Assembly (NCBI GenBank): GCA_022360815.1
Contig: JAKSCC010000143.1
Location: 1 to 40,843 of the forward strand
Reading direction: 5' to 3'
DNA from: Desulfobacterales bacterium
GTDB lineage: Bacteria > Desulfobacterota > Desulfobacteria > Desulfobacterales > Desulfolunaceae
DNA length: 40,843 nt
The notes under the pieces were generated by a model. It saw only the letters and a list, made by a program, of their open reading frames with translations, had not been told where the DNA came from and made no database searches. Each line of letters begins with the position of its first letter. Position 1 is the first letter of the stretch. The position numbers were made by a program, and so were the translations under genes. Shown here one piece after another: positions 17,693 to 25,951 of the stretch.

Positions 17693-17738
17693 CGCCTCCG
17701 GCGGCCCTGCCGGGGGCCAAACTTTTGAAAAGTTTGAC
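17693..17738. repeat. Intergenic hairpin cluster
   Basis: GCCTCCGGCGG is followed by a GGCCC/GGGCC hairpin and a near-perfect CAAACTTTT/AAAAGTTTG palindrome (about 17719-17737). The GCCTCCGGCGG word also accompanies the dispersed repeats near 12691-12701 and 23660-23672. Confidence 0.5.
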
Positions 17739-17793
17739 AAACAGGCTTTCAGATCACTAAAAATACCTGTCCCAGTGATTTCGTATTTCAATA

Positions 17794-17842
17794 GAAAAGT
17801 TTTTTGCGGAGCTTTTTTTCAAAAAAGCGACCCGCCTGAGGC
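17794..17842 (+). repeat. Dispersed ~48-bp intergenic repeat, copy B
   Basis: GAAAAGTTTTTTGCGGAG, a T run, CAAAAAAG and CGACCCGCC. This is nearly identical to copies at 12654 and 23542 (inverted). It lies in the gap between the PAAR-like gene and the metallopeptidase gene. Confidence 0.8.
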
Positions 17843-17862
17843 AAACTGAATAATTACCTTTT

Positions 17863-18246
17863 TTAATCTTTCACACTCTCTTGCCCCGGTTTTTTCACCT
17901 GAATCACCCCACCCCAACTGCACATCAGCATGCTGGTTTTATCCACAACGGGTATGGAACCCACCATCACTGTGGCAGCGCCAGGCGTCCAAGGTCCTGC
18001 GATTGCAGGTACACACGGCATGGGACTAAACACCCCCAACTTGGCTGCTGTGGCCGCCGCCACCACAGGATTGGACATGCTGTTGCACATGCCAAAGGGA
18101 AGGATATTCATCAAGGGGGCCATATCCATAATATTGGCCACGGGAAGGCTCTCAAGCACTTTATTGGCAGGAAGAACCATCAAAGAGGAAGGGGCAGCTC
18201 CAAAGGAGCACTTCAGCATGGCTCCCCCTGTAACGACTTCAGCCAT
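17863..18246 (-). CDS. DUF4280 PAAR-like T6SS spike-tip protein
   Basis: A 127-residue protein with the layout of the DUF4280 family: an early MLKCSFGAAPS segment, VLPANKV, a central NILPFGMCNSMSNPVV, PCVPA..GPW, and a late MLMCSWGGVIQV followed by KPGQ. The conserved Cys residues are at the start, centre and end. DUF4280 proteins are PAAR-like and are thought to cap VgrG or comparable spikes and to recruit cargo. It begins 3 bases after tssA and is followed by two putative cargo genes, which supports the tip role. A classical PAAR protein is not seen elsewhere in the window. Confidence 0.85.
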   Translation of the reverse strand: MAEVVTGGAMLKCSFGAAPSSLMVLPANKVLESLPVANIMDMAPLMNILPFGMCNSMSNPVVAAATAAKLGVFSPMPCVPAIAGPWTPGAATVMVGSIPVVDKTSMLMCSWGGVIQVKKPGQESVKD

Positions 18247-18249
18247 AAG

Positions 18250-19359
18250 CTACCACCCTCCACCATTCATGGACTCTTCTCCAGCGTCGGGCTCGCCAAA
18301 ACCGGACTCGTCCGGGGCATCATAGCCGAACCCTTCTGAAGACGCATCGCCACCTTCCTGAGAGCCCAAGGTAAACGCAATGCCATCGGCATCAAAATCG
18401 ACAAAGCTTGCCAAATCCACCTTGTAAAGCTCCTGCATCGCCTTCCACTCCAGAGACTCTTTGTGCCCTTTAAAGGCCGAAAGCGCATTGATATGGGTGA
18501 CATACTTCAAGGTAAAATTTGCAAAGAGCTGGGGAAAATAGACCCTTGGATCAAAGTCTTCAATAATGGCGTTGATATCATCGGCAACCAGGGCTGCCCG
18601 AGAGGTTTTGCCCTGGGTGATCAACACATCAAAAGCCGCCATCTTCTCCATAAGCACGGTCAAAGCAGGAGAGCCGTTTACCTCCATAGAAGCCCCATAG
18701 GACGAAAAGGACCCCGCTGAAGCGGACTCTGACCGGGATGCTTCAGCCTCCTCATCGGCCACCTCTTCCACGTCAGGTTCCGGCTCGAGTTCGGGCTCGG
18801 GTTCCTTATAAACCAGCATCTGAAAATGGTTCAGCCACTCGTTGACCTTGGAGAGCCCATCCAAAACCTGTCCTGCTTTCTCTTCCAGCACCATGGACAA
18901 AGCCCGCCGCAGGGCATCTGTTGCTGTCAGGATATCCTGAACATCCTCACTTGAAACCTCGGCAAGCCACCTTTCCCACAGATCCCCCTTTTTATCCTGC
19001 TCATAGGAGAGCTTCTTGGATAGCTGTTTCATCAGCCAGTTAAAGGCGGTCTGGGTGTGCTTCTCCCGGTTTCGCACCGGGCCCAAGGCCTCAAAGTTAT
19101 CCGTCAGCAATTGTGCAAGAGCTGGAACCAGTTCTTTAAGCCCACCGACCCCTGTCTCTAGAAAATGGCCATAAGCAAAGTAGCCAATCACACGGATATC
19201 GTAGACCTCTTCGGCCAGAACCTCCTGGGAAAGCCTGCCTGCCTCATCGTATTTTCCATCCTGAACAAGGGTGGCAATATCGGTAAACCGAGGGTCCACG
19301 GTGGCAAGGCCCGGTGCATCACTTACGGCAAGGGATCCGGTAATCAGTTCAATGTTCAT
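18250..19359 (-). CDS. tssA: Type VI secretion system protein TssA (ImpA-related)
   Basis: Cytoplasmic T6SS assembly protein of about 369 residues that coordinates baseplate priming and sheath/tube polymerisation. The N-terminal ImpA region has the expected YDIRVIGYFAYGHFLE (about residues 52-67) and a following segment with FNWLMKQLSKKL. A very acidic linker (PEPELEPEPDVEEVADEEAEA, split over residues about 185-207) joins a divergent C-terminal domain. Two tandem ATGs occur; the second (19359) has better spacing from AAGGAG and overlaps the stop codon of the upstream zinc-ribbon gene, so the two are translationally coupled. The C-terminal tail ends in a Gly/Asp/Glu-rich stretch. Confidence 0.85.
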   Translation of the reverse strand: MNIELITGSLAVSDAPGLATVDPRFTDIATLVQDGKYDEAGRLSQEVLAEEVYDIRVIGYFAYGHFLETGVGGLKELVPALAQLLTDNFEALGPVRNREKHTQTAFNWLMKQLSKKLSYEQDKKGDLWERWLAEVSSEDVQDILTATDALRRALSMVLEEKAGQVLDGLSKVNEWLNHFQMLVYKEPEPELEPEPDVEEVADEEAEASRSESASAGSFSSYGASMEVNGSPALTVLMEKMAAFDVLITQGKTSRAALVADDINAIIEDFDPRVYFPQLFANFTLKYVTHINALSAFKGHKESLEWKAMQELYKVDLASFVDFDADGIAFTLGSQEGGDASSEGFGYDAPDESGFGEPDAGEESMNGGGW

Positions 19360-19826
19360 CATCTCTCCTTACAAATGGGATCTACCGGGGACGATACCCC
19401 GTAAAAACACTCTGGACACAACCGCTTCTCCTCTTTCTCGTGGGCTCCTGCAGCTAGTATTCTTCGGCCGCAACCATCACAGCAGAGGGTCTCACCGGTA
19501 TTGGTTCTCTCTTGTGCCACCTTCCAAGCCGGAGGTAAATCTTGGGGCTCAGTGGAAGATGGCATATCGGATTTTCGCGTGAGTCCTCCGTGGCAGACTG
19601 CGCAAAAGAGAAGCCCCAACATCAAACGCCCATCACCTGCTGCGATGGGGCTGTCACACAAAGCGCAGTGTTCGGGCTCTGGCTCGGTTTCCCTCTCTTG
19701 CGAAGGCTCGCCGGAGCCGTCTGCCATCAAATGTTCAAAGCAGGGCGTACAGAAAACCCAGTGAGCCACAGCATGTCCGGCGTCTTCTTCCACCTCTATG
19801 CCGCAGCCTTTGCAGTATTTGCTCAT
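19359..19826 (-). CDS. Triple zinc-ribbon protein coupled to tssA
   Basis: A 155-residue Cys-rich protein. Six CxxC pairs occur in three modules: CKGC with CTPC (about residues 5-29), CALC with CAVC (about 53-74) and CDGC with CPEC (about 117-140). Each module has the spacing of a four-Cys zinc ribbon or LIM-like finger. Linkers are acidic and Pro/Glu-rich. No catalytic motif, membrane segment or signal peptide is visible. The stop codon overlaps the tssA start, and tssG lies 47 bases upstream, so it sits inside the baseplate gene block. I know no defined T6SS role for such a protein; scaffold or regulator of TssA is only a guess from coupling. Confidence 0.75.
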   Translation of the reverse strand: MSKYCKGCGIEVEEDAGHAVAHWVFCTPCFEHLMADGSGEPSQERETEPEPEHCALCDSPIAAGDGRLMLGLLFCAVCHGGLTRKSDMPSSTEPQDLPPAWKVAQERTNTGETLCCDGCGRRILAAGAHEKEEKRLCPECFYGVSSPVDPICKER

Positions 19827-19873
19827 GTCAGGGTGCTCCTTAAAATAGTAAGGCTATGGTTTTCATCGTCCAT

Positions 19874-20740
19874 TTAAGAACCTGGGGTGATCTGTCCTTT
19901 AAAAAGGGAGACTCTTCGTGGGCCAGGATGATGGGTTTTCAAGGTGTCGTAGCCCAGGCATCCTTTGGGGTGAAGCCTCACCCAGCGACACTGGGTCGTT
20001 AGCACCAAATCGATCTCAAGTTCCATACCAAGGGGAGCCAACTTGGGAAAAAGAAGACGCTCCATGCGCTCTTTGGCTTCCTGGGGCCAGGGCCGTCTTC
20101 GATCGCTCTCCTCCTCTTCACAATGCAGTGTGATGTGCCTTCCGCGAACCGGAACCTGGGTTTGATACCCAAAAACAGCGCTTCCTCCCAGAATGCTCTG
20201 TCCCAGGCAAACAGGAGATGCCGAAAGCCTGCGGTTTAAGCTCACCTCTTTCACCTCCACGCCGGCCTCGGGAAAGACTCGTGAAAAGAGAACATGCAAG
20301 GCGCTCACCGAACGCAGGTCAAACATCTGAAGGGTTTCAGGCAGTGAAGGGGTTGAAGCCCCTTGGAAGAATCGCGCCAACTCAGGGTAGAGCCCGCAGA
20401 GGAAATCGCGAATTAGCTGGTGGTCAAAAAAACCCACAAATTCTGAAAAGGAAATTCCGGCGCTAATGTCTGCTTCCAAGGTTTTTCGAAAGTAGCTGGG
20501 CAAAGGAGACTGCGGCCCCAACAACCCCATAGCCAGGGAGATCTCAACCTCTTTTTTATCCCTCTCTTGATAAAAAGAGATGTCCTGAACCAAGCGAGAC
20601 TGGGAACAAAGACTCTCGTGGCTGCGAAACCGAATCTGACCGGGTCCGTAGCCCATTTTCTGCAAAAGACGCAGAAGAGAGATCACATCAAACTGACCGA
20701 TCTTCTTTTTCACCTTATCTTCAAGTGTGAATGGGCTCAT
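19874..20740 (-). CDS. tssG: Type VI secretion system baseplate protein TssG
   Basis: A 288-residue TssG (ImpH/VasB) protein of the baseplate wedge, which binds TssF, TssE and TssK. The N-terminal part has FDVISLLRLLQKM and IRFRSHESL, the middle has LAMGLLGPQSPLPSYF, the family's best conserved stretch, and the C-terminal part has RLSASPVCLGQSILGG and LGYDT. Length is slightly shorter than the usual 300-350. It lies 2 bases after a small unknown gene and near tssL and tssF in the same direction. Confidence 0.88.
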   Translation of the reverse strand: MSPFTLEDKVKKKIGQFDVISLLRLLQKMGYGPGQIRFRSHESLCSQSRLVQDISFYQERDKKEVEISLAMGLLGPQSPLPSYFRKTLEADISAGISFSEFVGFFDHQLIRDFLCGLYPELARFFQGASTPSLPETLQMFDLRSVSALHVLFSRVFPEAGVEVKEVSLNRRLSASPVCLGQSILGGSAVFGYQTQVPVRGRHITLHCEEEESDRRRPWPQEAKERMERLLFPKLAPLGMELEIDLVLTTQCRWVRLHPKGCLGYDTLKTHHPGPRRVSLFKGQITPGS

Positions 20741-20742
20741 GC

Positions 20743-21066
20743 TTACATTCCATAGGCTTCCATAAGGGTTTCCATTCGATGAAGCATCTCCCCCATGGCC
20801 TCATTTCTCTCACTGGACGCCTCCTCTTTCGATAGGGAGGCAAGCTTTCCATGCATCCCCAAAAGAACCTCGGCGCGCTCCCCTTTCCAGAACTGCCCGA
20901 TCAAACTTTTCAGTTCATCAAGGCAGGCTTCCATCCCCAAGGGCTCTCTCACTTCAACCTCAGGGGTCACCCCTTGCTCTGACCTTGAAGCCTCTCCCCA
21001 ATGGTTTCGAATTCGCTCCGGGGCCATAAGCTGCTCAAGGCCTCTGCTTCTTGGTTTCCCAATCAC
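20743..21066 (-). CDS. Uncharacterised small protein between tssL and tssG
   Basis: A 107-residue hydrophilic, helical protein that I do not recognise. Its start overlaps the end of tssL by 4 bases and its stop is 2 bases before tssG, so it is tightly embedded in the operon and probably translated with both. The C-terminal two thirds, starting at EACLDELKSLIGQFW, looks like two or three amphipathic helices. No membrane segment, signal peptide or metal motif. A structural adaptor of the baseplate/membrane complex is possible but not shown. Confidence 0.6.
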   Translation of the reverse strand: MIGKPRSRGLEQLMAPERIRNHWGEASRSEQGVTPEVEVREPLGMEACLDELKSLIGQFWKGERAEVLLGMHGKLASLSKEEASSERNEAMGEMLHRMETLMEAYGM

Positions 21067-21746
21067 AGCAGATTCCTTCCGGCCACAAGAAGCACCACAT
21101 AAACCGCTGCCACCGCACCAGATGAAATCAAATATCCCATCCAGTAAGACCCATGGTGCTCCACTAGACCGTTTTCATCCTCTTCCAGCGCTGCCAAAAC
21201 CAACTCATCCTGCTCCAGCTTGACAGATATATTCTTCATATAGGTCTTGATTTTGACGGGGTTGTCCTGATATCTGCCCCGAAAACCGTAGTTAAGGCAA
21301 AAGTAGTAAACCTCAAAGATAAACAAAGGCGTCTGGGGCTTTAGAAGGATGTCGTCCAAAATTTCATAGAAGACCTCTCCTGCGTTATCGATCTGAAAAA
21401 GTTCCTTTTGAAGAGAGGGCCAACCCGAGTGCACTCGGCCCAGATAATGGCTAAGAACCACCTCATCGATTTGCGCCACAATGGGAAAGAGGATCAAATA
21501 AGTGTCCCTTTCCGAGTATTGCTCCGAAAGGGTGGCTTTCAAAAAATCGAGCTGTGTGCGCAATTCAGAACGAATGGCAACCAGATCATCCGAAGCAAGT
21601 CCGGCCTCCTCGTCAGCCTCCATCATCGAAAGAGAAGCGGCACCTTCTGCCTCATCCTCCTTTATTTCCCGCGTCAAAGCCGAGCCACAAAGGTTCTCCA
21701 ACTTGGTATAGGTTTCGTGTATGGCCTGCCAATATCTGTTTTTCAT
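21063..21746 (-). CDS. tssL: Type VI secretion system membrane-complex protein TssL (DotU/IcmH)
   Basis: A 227-residue inner-membrane protein of the DotU family. The cytoplasmic domain has LIPIVAQIDE-like sequence (LFPIVAQIDEVVL) and LEVYYFCLNYGFRGRYQ-like sequence (FEVYYFCLNYGFRGRYQ), both hallmarks of TssL. A single membrane helix near the C terminus (GYLISSGAVAAVYVVLLVAG) anchors it. No peptidoglycan-binding extension follows. The open frame extends to 21809, but the ATG at 21746 has AAGGAG at good spacing. It acts with TssM and TssJ in the envelope-spanning complex, both encoded upstream. Confidence 0.92.
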   Translation of the reverse strand: MKNRYWQAIHETYTKLENLCGSALTREIKEDEAEGAASLSMMEADEEAGLASDDLVAIRSELRTQLDFLKATLSEQYSERDTYLILFPIVAQIDEVVLSHYLGRVHSGWPSLQKELFQIDNAGEVFYEILDDILLKPQTPLFIFEVYYFCLNYGFRGRYQDNPVKIKTYMKNISVKLEQDELVLAALEEDENGLVEHHGSYWMGYLISSGAVAAVYVVLLVAGRNLL

Positions 21747-21863
21747 GCTTTCTCCTTTGCTGCCGACTCCCTTTGGAGAAAACCGGCTCGAGCCCTTTGC
21801 CCAAGACAAAGGGGTGTAAATGGGGACAAGGTCTTAATTCATGAGGCCGTAACGCCCATGGCC

Positions 21864-23492
21864 TCACGATGAAGTGGATTCCAAAGGCCGATCTGTCTCC
21901 CCGCGTCTCACCTCAATGCGCATGGCCGACACCCACGCATCCAAAATGGTACCCACATGCTTCATAAACACCTGAATCAAAGGCTCAAGCTCTGAGCCAT
22001 GCTCATAAAAATAAAGGGTATACACAGAGGTAACAGCCCCTGCCCCTTTCTGCTGATGGGCCGAAATCTCAAGGGTCACATCGGCCAGAAGCCCAAGGAC
22101 CGAAGCAAATCGGCTTTTGGCTGTCATACCCAGGGCCTGAAAGAGATCCAAAAGATCGGTTTTGGAAAGCTCCACACGATTGGTTAGCGTCAAAAACCTT
22201 AAAAAAACATCGAGGTTGTCCTCAAGGGGGCTCTCCTCATGGGCAATGGTATCCGAGGCCAACTCCCAGTTCACCCCCACGGTCTCTCGGCTCCAAGGCC
22301 TGATCTCCATGCGCTGATTCACGCATTGAGAAAACCAGGGTTGATGCCAACACGCCGTAACAGAAAGGGTTTTGGGCTCTTCAAAGGCCTCTGGAAAATT
22401 GAGATTGACCCGGTGAGCGATTCCCCCCTGAGGGGTTGAAATCGATTCGCTTTCCCATGAAGGAGCTGAGACAAAGAGAATCCCAGGATCGATGGGAACC
22501 ATACCCTCTTGAGTTACTTCAAAAATCCCTTTGACCGAGTGCACGGAAAACCCTTTTTCCGCATCTGGATGGTGAACCATGCCATACTCACGGGTTCCCT
22601 CGGCTTGAATGGGACGGGCTCGATCGCTTCGAAGGTTGATCACCGGTACGGCAAAGAGATGAAAAAGCTCGGTGGAAAGATTGACGCCCCCGCGCCATGT
22701 GTCATCCAAATCCAGGCAGAGGGTAAACCGCTTCCAGGCACGCGAAGGCTGGGGAACTTCAACGTGAAAAAAGAGGTCCTGCCAGGGGAAATGGAAAAAG
22801 CGGCGCTCCCTTTCCAAAGGGTGCACGCTCTTCTGGCCAGAAGGTGAAAGGCCAAAACTCACCTTGCACGCCTCGCCCAAGCTCTGGGCATCGGCCTTCT
22901 CTTCAAAAACCACCGATGCACTCTGAAGGTGGGACTCTATTCCGCAATGAAGCGAAAGGGAGGTCTCGTAATCGTTTAGGTGATTGATGAAAAAACTTAA
23001 GGTGCCAATGGCATCGTTTCGAGCAAAGGAGGTTTCAATGCAAAGGCAAATCCGTACCCCACCCTCTTCACGGTTCAGCCGTTTCACCTCTTTGACTTCC
23101 ACAGGCAAAATGGTGAGAGGGGCAAGGGTTTCGAAAAGGGCAACCCCTCCTGATTCAGGAGCAAGGGCCACCTCCGTTCCCAAGGGGTAGTGGGCCGATT
23201 CGGCCAGCATCCCCGTGGGCACCGCCTGCACCACTCCCATGGAGGGAAGTGGGGTCAGCATCCAGGGAAAAAATTGCTGAAACATGCGGCGATAGGTGCT
23301 GCTCTTATGCCGCTCTGCGGCCTGACGCGTGCGAGCAGAAAAGAGAGCCATGGCCTCCATCAGACGCCGTACATCCGGATCTTCACGGTCCAGTGCCGCA
23401 CCGGGGTAGCGCCCCCTGTAAGCAATGCGGAAGGCATCCAGGGCCTCCATCTCCTCAAGAAAGGAGGTGTAGAGTGAATCGTCTATTCGCAT
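21864..23492 (-). CDS. tssF: Type VI secretion system baseplate protein TssF
   Basis: A 542-residue TssF (ImpG/VasA) baseplate protein. The N terminus has LYTSFLEEMEALDAF and PDVRRLMEAMALFSARTRQ, followed by FFPWMLTPLPSM, all in the usual order. The central part has FHFPWQDLFFHVEVP-like beta segments, and LSTELFHLFAVPVINL corresponds to the conserved family block. The C terminus has EPLIQVFMKHVGTIL. It binds TssG and TssE in the wedge complex. A dispersed repeat lies in the 182-base gap between it and the needle-tail gene upstream. Confidence 0.9.
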   Translation of the reverse strand: MRIDDSLYTSFLEEMEALDAFRIAYRGRYPGAALDREDPDVRRLMEAMALFSARTRQAAERHKSSTYRRMFQQFFPWMLTPLPSMGVVQAVPTGMLAESAHYPLGTEVALAPESGGVALFETLAPLTILPVEVKEVKRLNREEGGVRICLCIETSFARNDAIGTLSFFINHLNDYETSLSLHCGIESHLQSASVVFEEKADAQSLGEACKVSFGLSPSGQKSVHPLERERRFFHFPWQDLFFHVEVPQPSRAWKRFTLCLDLDDTWRGGVNLSTELFHLFAVPVINLRSDRARPIQAEGTREYGMVHHPDAEKGFSVHSVKGIFEVTQEGMVPIDPGILFVSAPSWESESISTPQGGIAHRVNLNFPEAFEEPKTLSVTACWHQPWFSQCVNQRMEIRPWSRETVGVNWELASDTIAHEESPLEDNLDVFLRFLTLTNRVELSKTDLLDLFQALGMTAKSRFASVLGLLADVTLEISAHQQKGAGAVTSVYTLYFYEHGSELEPLIQVFMKHVGTILDAWVSAMRIEVRRGETDRPLESTSS

Positions 23493-23541
23493 GGTCTCCT
23501 CGTTTTCGTTGTTTTTTTCGTAACCATTTCGCTGCCAGTTG

Positions 23542-23586
23542 CCGCGGGTCGCTTTTTTAAAAAAAAGCTCCGCAAAAAACTTTCCG
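23542..23586 (-). repeat. Dispersed ~48-bp intergenic repeat, copy C (inverted)
   Basis: Read on the minus strand: GGAAAGTTTTTTGCGGAGC, a T/A-run hairpin and GCGACCCGC. It matches copies at 12654 and 17794. A GCCTCCGGCGG-type word (as CGCCGGAGGC) lies at about 23660, as beside the other copies. Confidence 0.8.
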
Positions 23587-23674
23587 ATAGCCTCACGCTT
23601 TATTTTAAGCGCCTAAAAAGGCATTCACCTTATGGATTCGAGGTGCTTGCACCTCGCCGCCGGAGGCTGACTGA

Positions 23675-24190
23675 CTATCCAAGCTTGACTGTGCCCCCGA
23701 TGTTGGTGTTGCTTCCTTCAAGATTGGCCACACCCGAGGCTTTGAGATCCAGAGAGCCTTGGGCGTCAAGGGAGACAGTCGCAGCTTTCACCTCTGCACT
23801 CTCCTTGCCCTCCAGGGCGAGACTCTGGCCACTGATATCCGTTGCGGACGAGCTTTTGATGGTGGCATTTTCTGCGCTTACCTCCGCATCTTTTTGGGCC
23901 TCAAGGGCGAAGGTTTTCCCTTTGATCTCAAAGCTCTCCTTGCTCTCGAAAACAGACTCCTTTTCAGAGGCAAAGGTGATGGTTTCCGCTTTTACATCCA
24001 AGCTCTTGCAAGAGACCTCGATCTTATCGTGGGTCATAATAACGGTGCTGGTCTTTTTGCCCTTCACCTTCAAGGTGATGCTCTTGCCATCCATCACAAT
24101 GCTTTGGATCAGTTTTTCATCGGGGTCTTCAGCCGTGATGGTCAGCCCCCCCTTTTTACTGAGCTCCAACCGGCACTTCAGTGTTCCCAT
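23675..24190 (-). CDS. VgrG-type beta-helix needle tail encoded as a separate protein
   Basis: A 171-residue protein of alternating short beta segments: repeated units of about 8-10 residues such as TFALEAQKDAEVSAE, NATIKSS, SLALEGKESAEVKA and VSLDAQGSLDLKAS, ending in NIGGTVKLG. This is the pattern of the C-terminal triple-stranded beta-prism of VgrG/gp5, normally fused to the VgrG core. Here it starts 14 bases after the VgrG-like gene, so the spike is probably built from two polypeptides or has been split. No catalytic motif is visible. I infer a structural role in the spike; a cargo adaptor is the alternative. Confidence 0.72.
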   Translation of the reverse strand: MGTLKCRLELSKKGGLTITAEDPDEKLIQSIVMDGKSITLKVKGKKTSTVIMTHDKIEVSCKSLDVKAETITFASEKESVFESKESFEIKGKTFALEAQKDAEVSAENATIKSSSATDISGQSLALEGKESAEVKAATVSLDAQGSLDLKASGVANLEGSNTNIGGTVKLG

Positions 24191-24204
24191 GGTTGACTCC
24201 TTAT

Positions 24205-25836
24205 CTACTTCTCTTCAAGGGTCTCAAGAACAATGCACCCCTCCTGCACCTGCATGGAGCCCTTGTCCTTTCCTGATGTGCGCACGATATTGAGCTGCGG
24301 CTTTCCATCCACATACACATGGCTGATGGAGGTGCCATCCTTATCTGTTTTTCCCAAAAGCAGATGGTTGCCCTGGCTCTCCATGGGCAGCTTGCCGCCG
24401 GGACGAAAATCGAGAAATCGCACGATACGGGCACTATGAAGCCCCAGCTCCAGCAAAACCCTTTGTCCCTTAAAGGCGGGGAAATAAAAGTGCCCGGTGG
24501 CAAAAGCAGGTTCAAGGGGAGCCACCACCTGTTTTTCGCCTAAAATAGGTATCTCAACCTTGTAGCACTCAGCCGAGGAGCCTTCCTCTTCGTAGACTTG
24601 ATAGGTTTTGTCCTCTTCTTCCCCCTGCTCACTGACCACCCGTCCCTCCACACAGAAGGGAAACGTCGGGGCTCTGTAGGGAAAAAGATCCACAAAGGTC
24701 TCGCTCTCCAGCTCAGCCCTGGCCGTCACCTCCATCTCAAAATGGCCCTCACCCACTCCACGCGACGCCTCAGGACGGCTTGTGTCTGTCTGGGCACTGA
24801 TTCGAATGCTTCCCCAACGAAAGGTTTCATCGGCTGCATGGATGGTGGTGCTCCAAAGCCCTTTTTTAAGTGAGAATCCCGAGCCGGGATAAAAAGTGGT
24901 CCAGGGGAATCGTCCATGAACCACTTGAACCTCCATGCTTCGGCTCAAAATCTTTTCTGAAGCCTTTGTGCAGTGATCCTCAAAATCCGAGGCAACCCCA
25001 TGCCGATAAAGCCGGTCCCTGTAAACCTTTTCGACCTTGAAATCCTGGTCGATCTCCTTTGTTTTGGCCCCTTCGCTATAGCTGTTGTGCAGACGATCCT
25101 GAAATCGGGGTGTCTCGGGAAAATGAAAGACAAACTCTCTGACGTCCCGACTGTCCAGCTCCATGGCCTCTTTGATGGGTGCCTTCTCCTGGCTTAAGCG
25201 ATACTCGCCCTTTTCGTAGTCATAAAAAAGGGTTCCGTTTTGCGACTCGGCCAGCCAGAAAAGAAAATCATAAAAACTTGAGCCCAAAGGACTCGTATCC
25301 CCAGAAAGGGTGTTGATGGGCCGTTTGGTCTCAAGGTCCTTTAGTTCACAGGTAAAGGGGACGCCTGCGCTGTTTTTCGAAAGAAGATCTTTGAGGTTTC
25401 CATCCACCAAAAGATCCAGAGGATAGTGCTGGCTCCAGAAGACCTGCCCCTTATCTGCAAAGCAGAGACGGTAAAACCGATGAAGCACCGGATCGTCTGA
25501 AAGCTCAAGGTTCTTGACGGTCATCTCTTTTAAAAGCGCTTTTTCTGTCACCACGGCGGAGAGCGAAAGGGGCGCGGCTGTTTCACCGTCGGGTACGAGA
25601 CGGGCTTCCACCGTCAAATCAAGCTGCAAAAGGTCCTGGGTGATAAAAAGAGGGAAAAGCGCGTCGTCCTGCGTCTCTGAAGAGAGCCAGAACTCAACCG
25701 CCCCACGAAACCCCCAAGGCTCCAGTTCAAGGGAGAGCCCTTTTATCTGGCCACCAGACACCTCAATGGTTTCTGATTCTGCGCACACCTTCAGGCTCAG
25801 CTTGAGCTTTTCTGAAAAGAGAGCCGTCTCTTCCAT
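24205..25836 (-). CDS. tssI: VgrG-like spike protein (TssI), divergent and lacking the needle tail
   Basis: A 543-residue protein with a gp27-like N-terminal half and a gp5 OB-fold near residues 460-520. Supporting segments are FYDFLFWLAESQNGTLFYDYEKGEYRLS, split as FYDFLFWLAESQ and LFYDYEKGEY, LDSRDVREFVFHFPETP, and GHFYFPAFKGQRVLLELGL where canonical VgrGs have their GF..P..GdEV..F block. The C terminus stops soon after ISHVYVDGKPQLNIV, where VgrG would normally continue into a beta-prism; that part is the next gene. Two in-frame ATGs (25845 and 25836) are near; the second has AAAGGA eight bases upstream and was chosen. Position between tssE and tssF supports the call. Confidence 0.75.
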   Translation of the reverse strand: MEETALFSEKLKLSLKVCAESETIEVSGGQIKGLSLELEPWGFRGAVEFWLSSETQDDALFPLFITQDLLQLDLTVEARLVPDGETAAPLSLSAVVTEKALLKEMTVKNLELSDDPVLHRFYRLCFADKGQVFWSQHYPLDLLVDGNLKDLLSKNSAGVPFTCELKDLETKRPINTLSGDTSPLGSSFYDFLFWLAESQNGTLFYDYEKGEYRLSQEKAPIKEAMELDSRDVREFVFHFPETPRFQDRLHNSYSEGAKTKEIDQDFKVEKVYRDRLYRHGVASDFEDHCTKASEKILSRSMEVQVVHGRFPWTTFYPGSGFSLKKGLWSTTIHAADETFRWGSIRISAQTDTSRPEASRGVGEGHFEMEVTARAELESETFVDLFPYRAPTFPFCVEGRVVSEQGEEEDKTYQVYEEEGSSAECYKVEIPILGEKQVVAPLEPAFATGHFYFPAFKGQRVLLELGLHSARIVRFLDFRPGGKLPMESQGNHLLLGKTDKDGTSISHVYVDGKPQLNIVRTSGKDKGSMQVQEGCIVLETLEEK

Positions 25837-25951
25837 GGTTCTCATCCTTTATTCAACGATTGATCAATTCGAAAAAATCAGCGCCCCGACTCAATGCCCA
25901 TGCCACAGGAAAGCGAAGTAAATTTGATATGGTGAAAGTTATACGTCGCCA

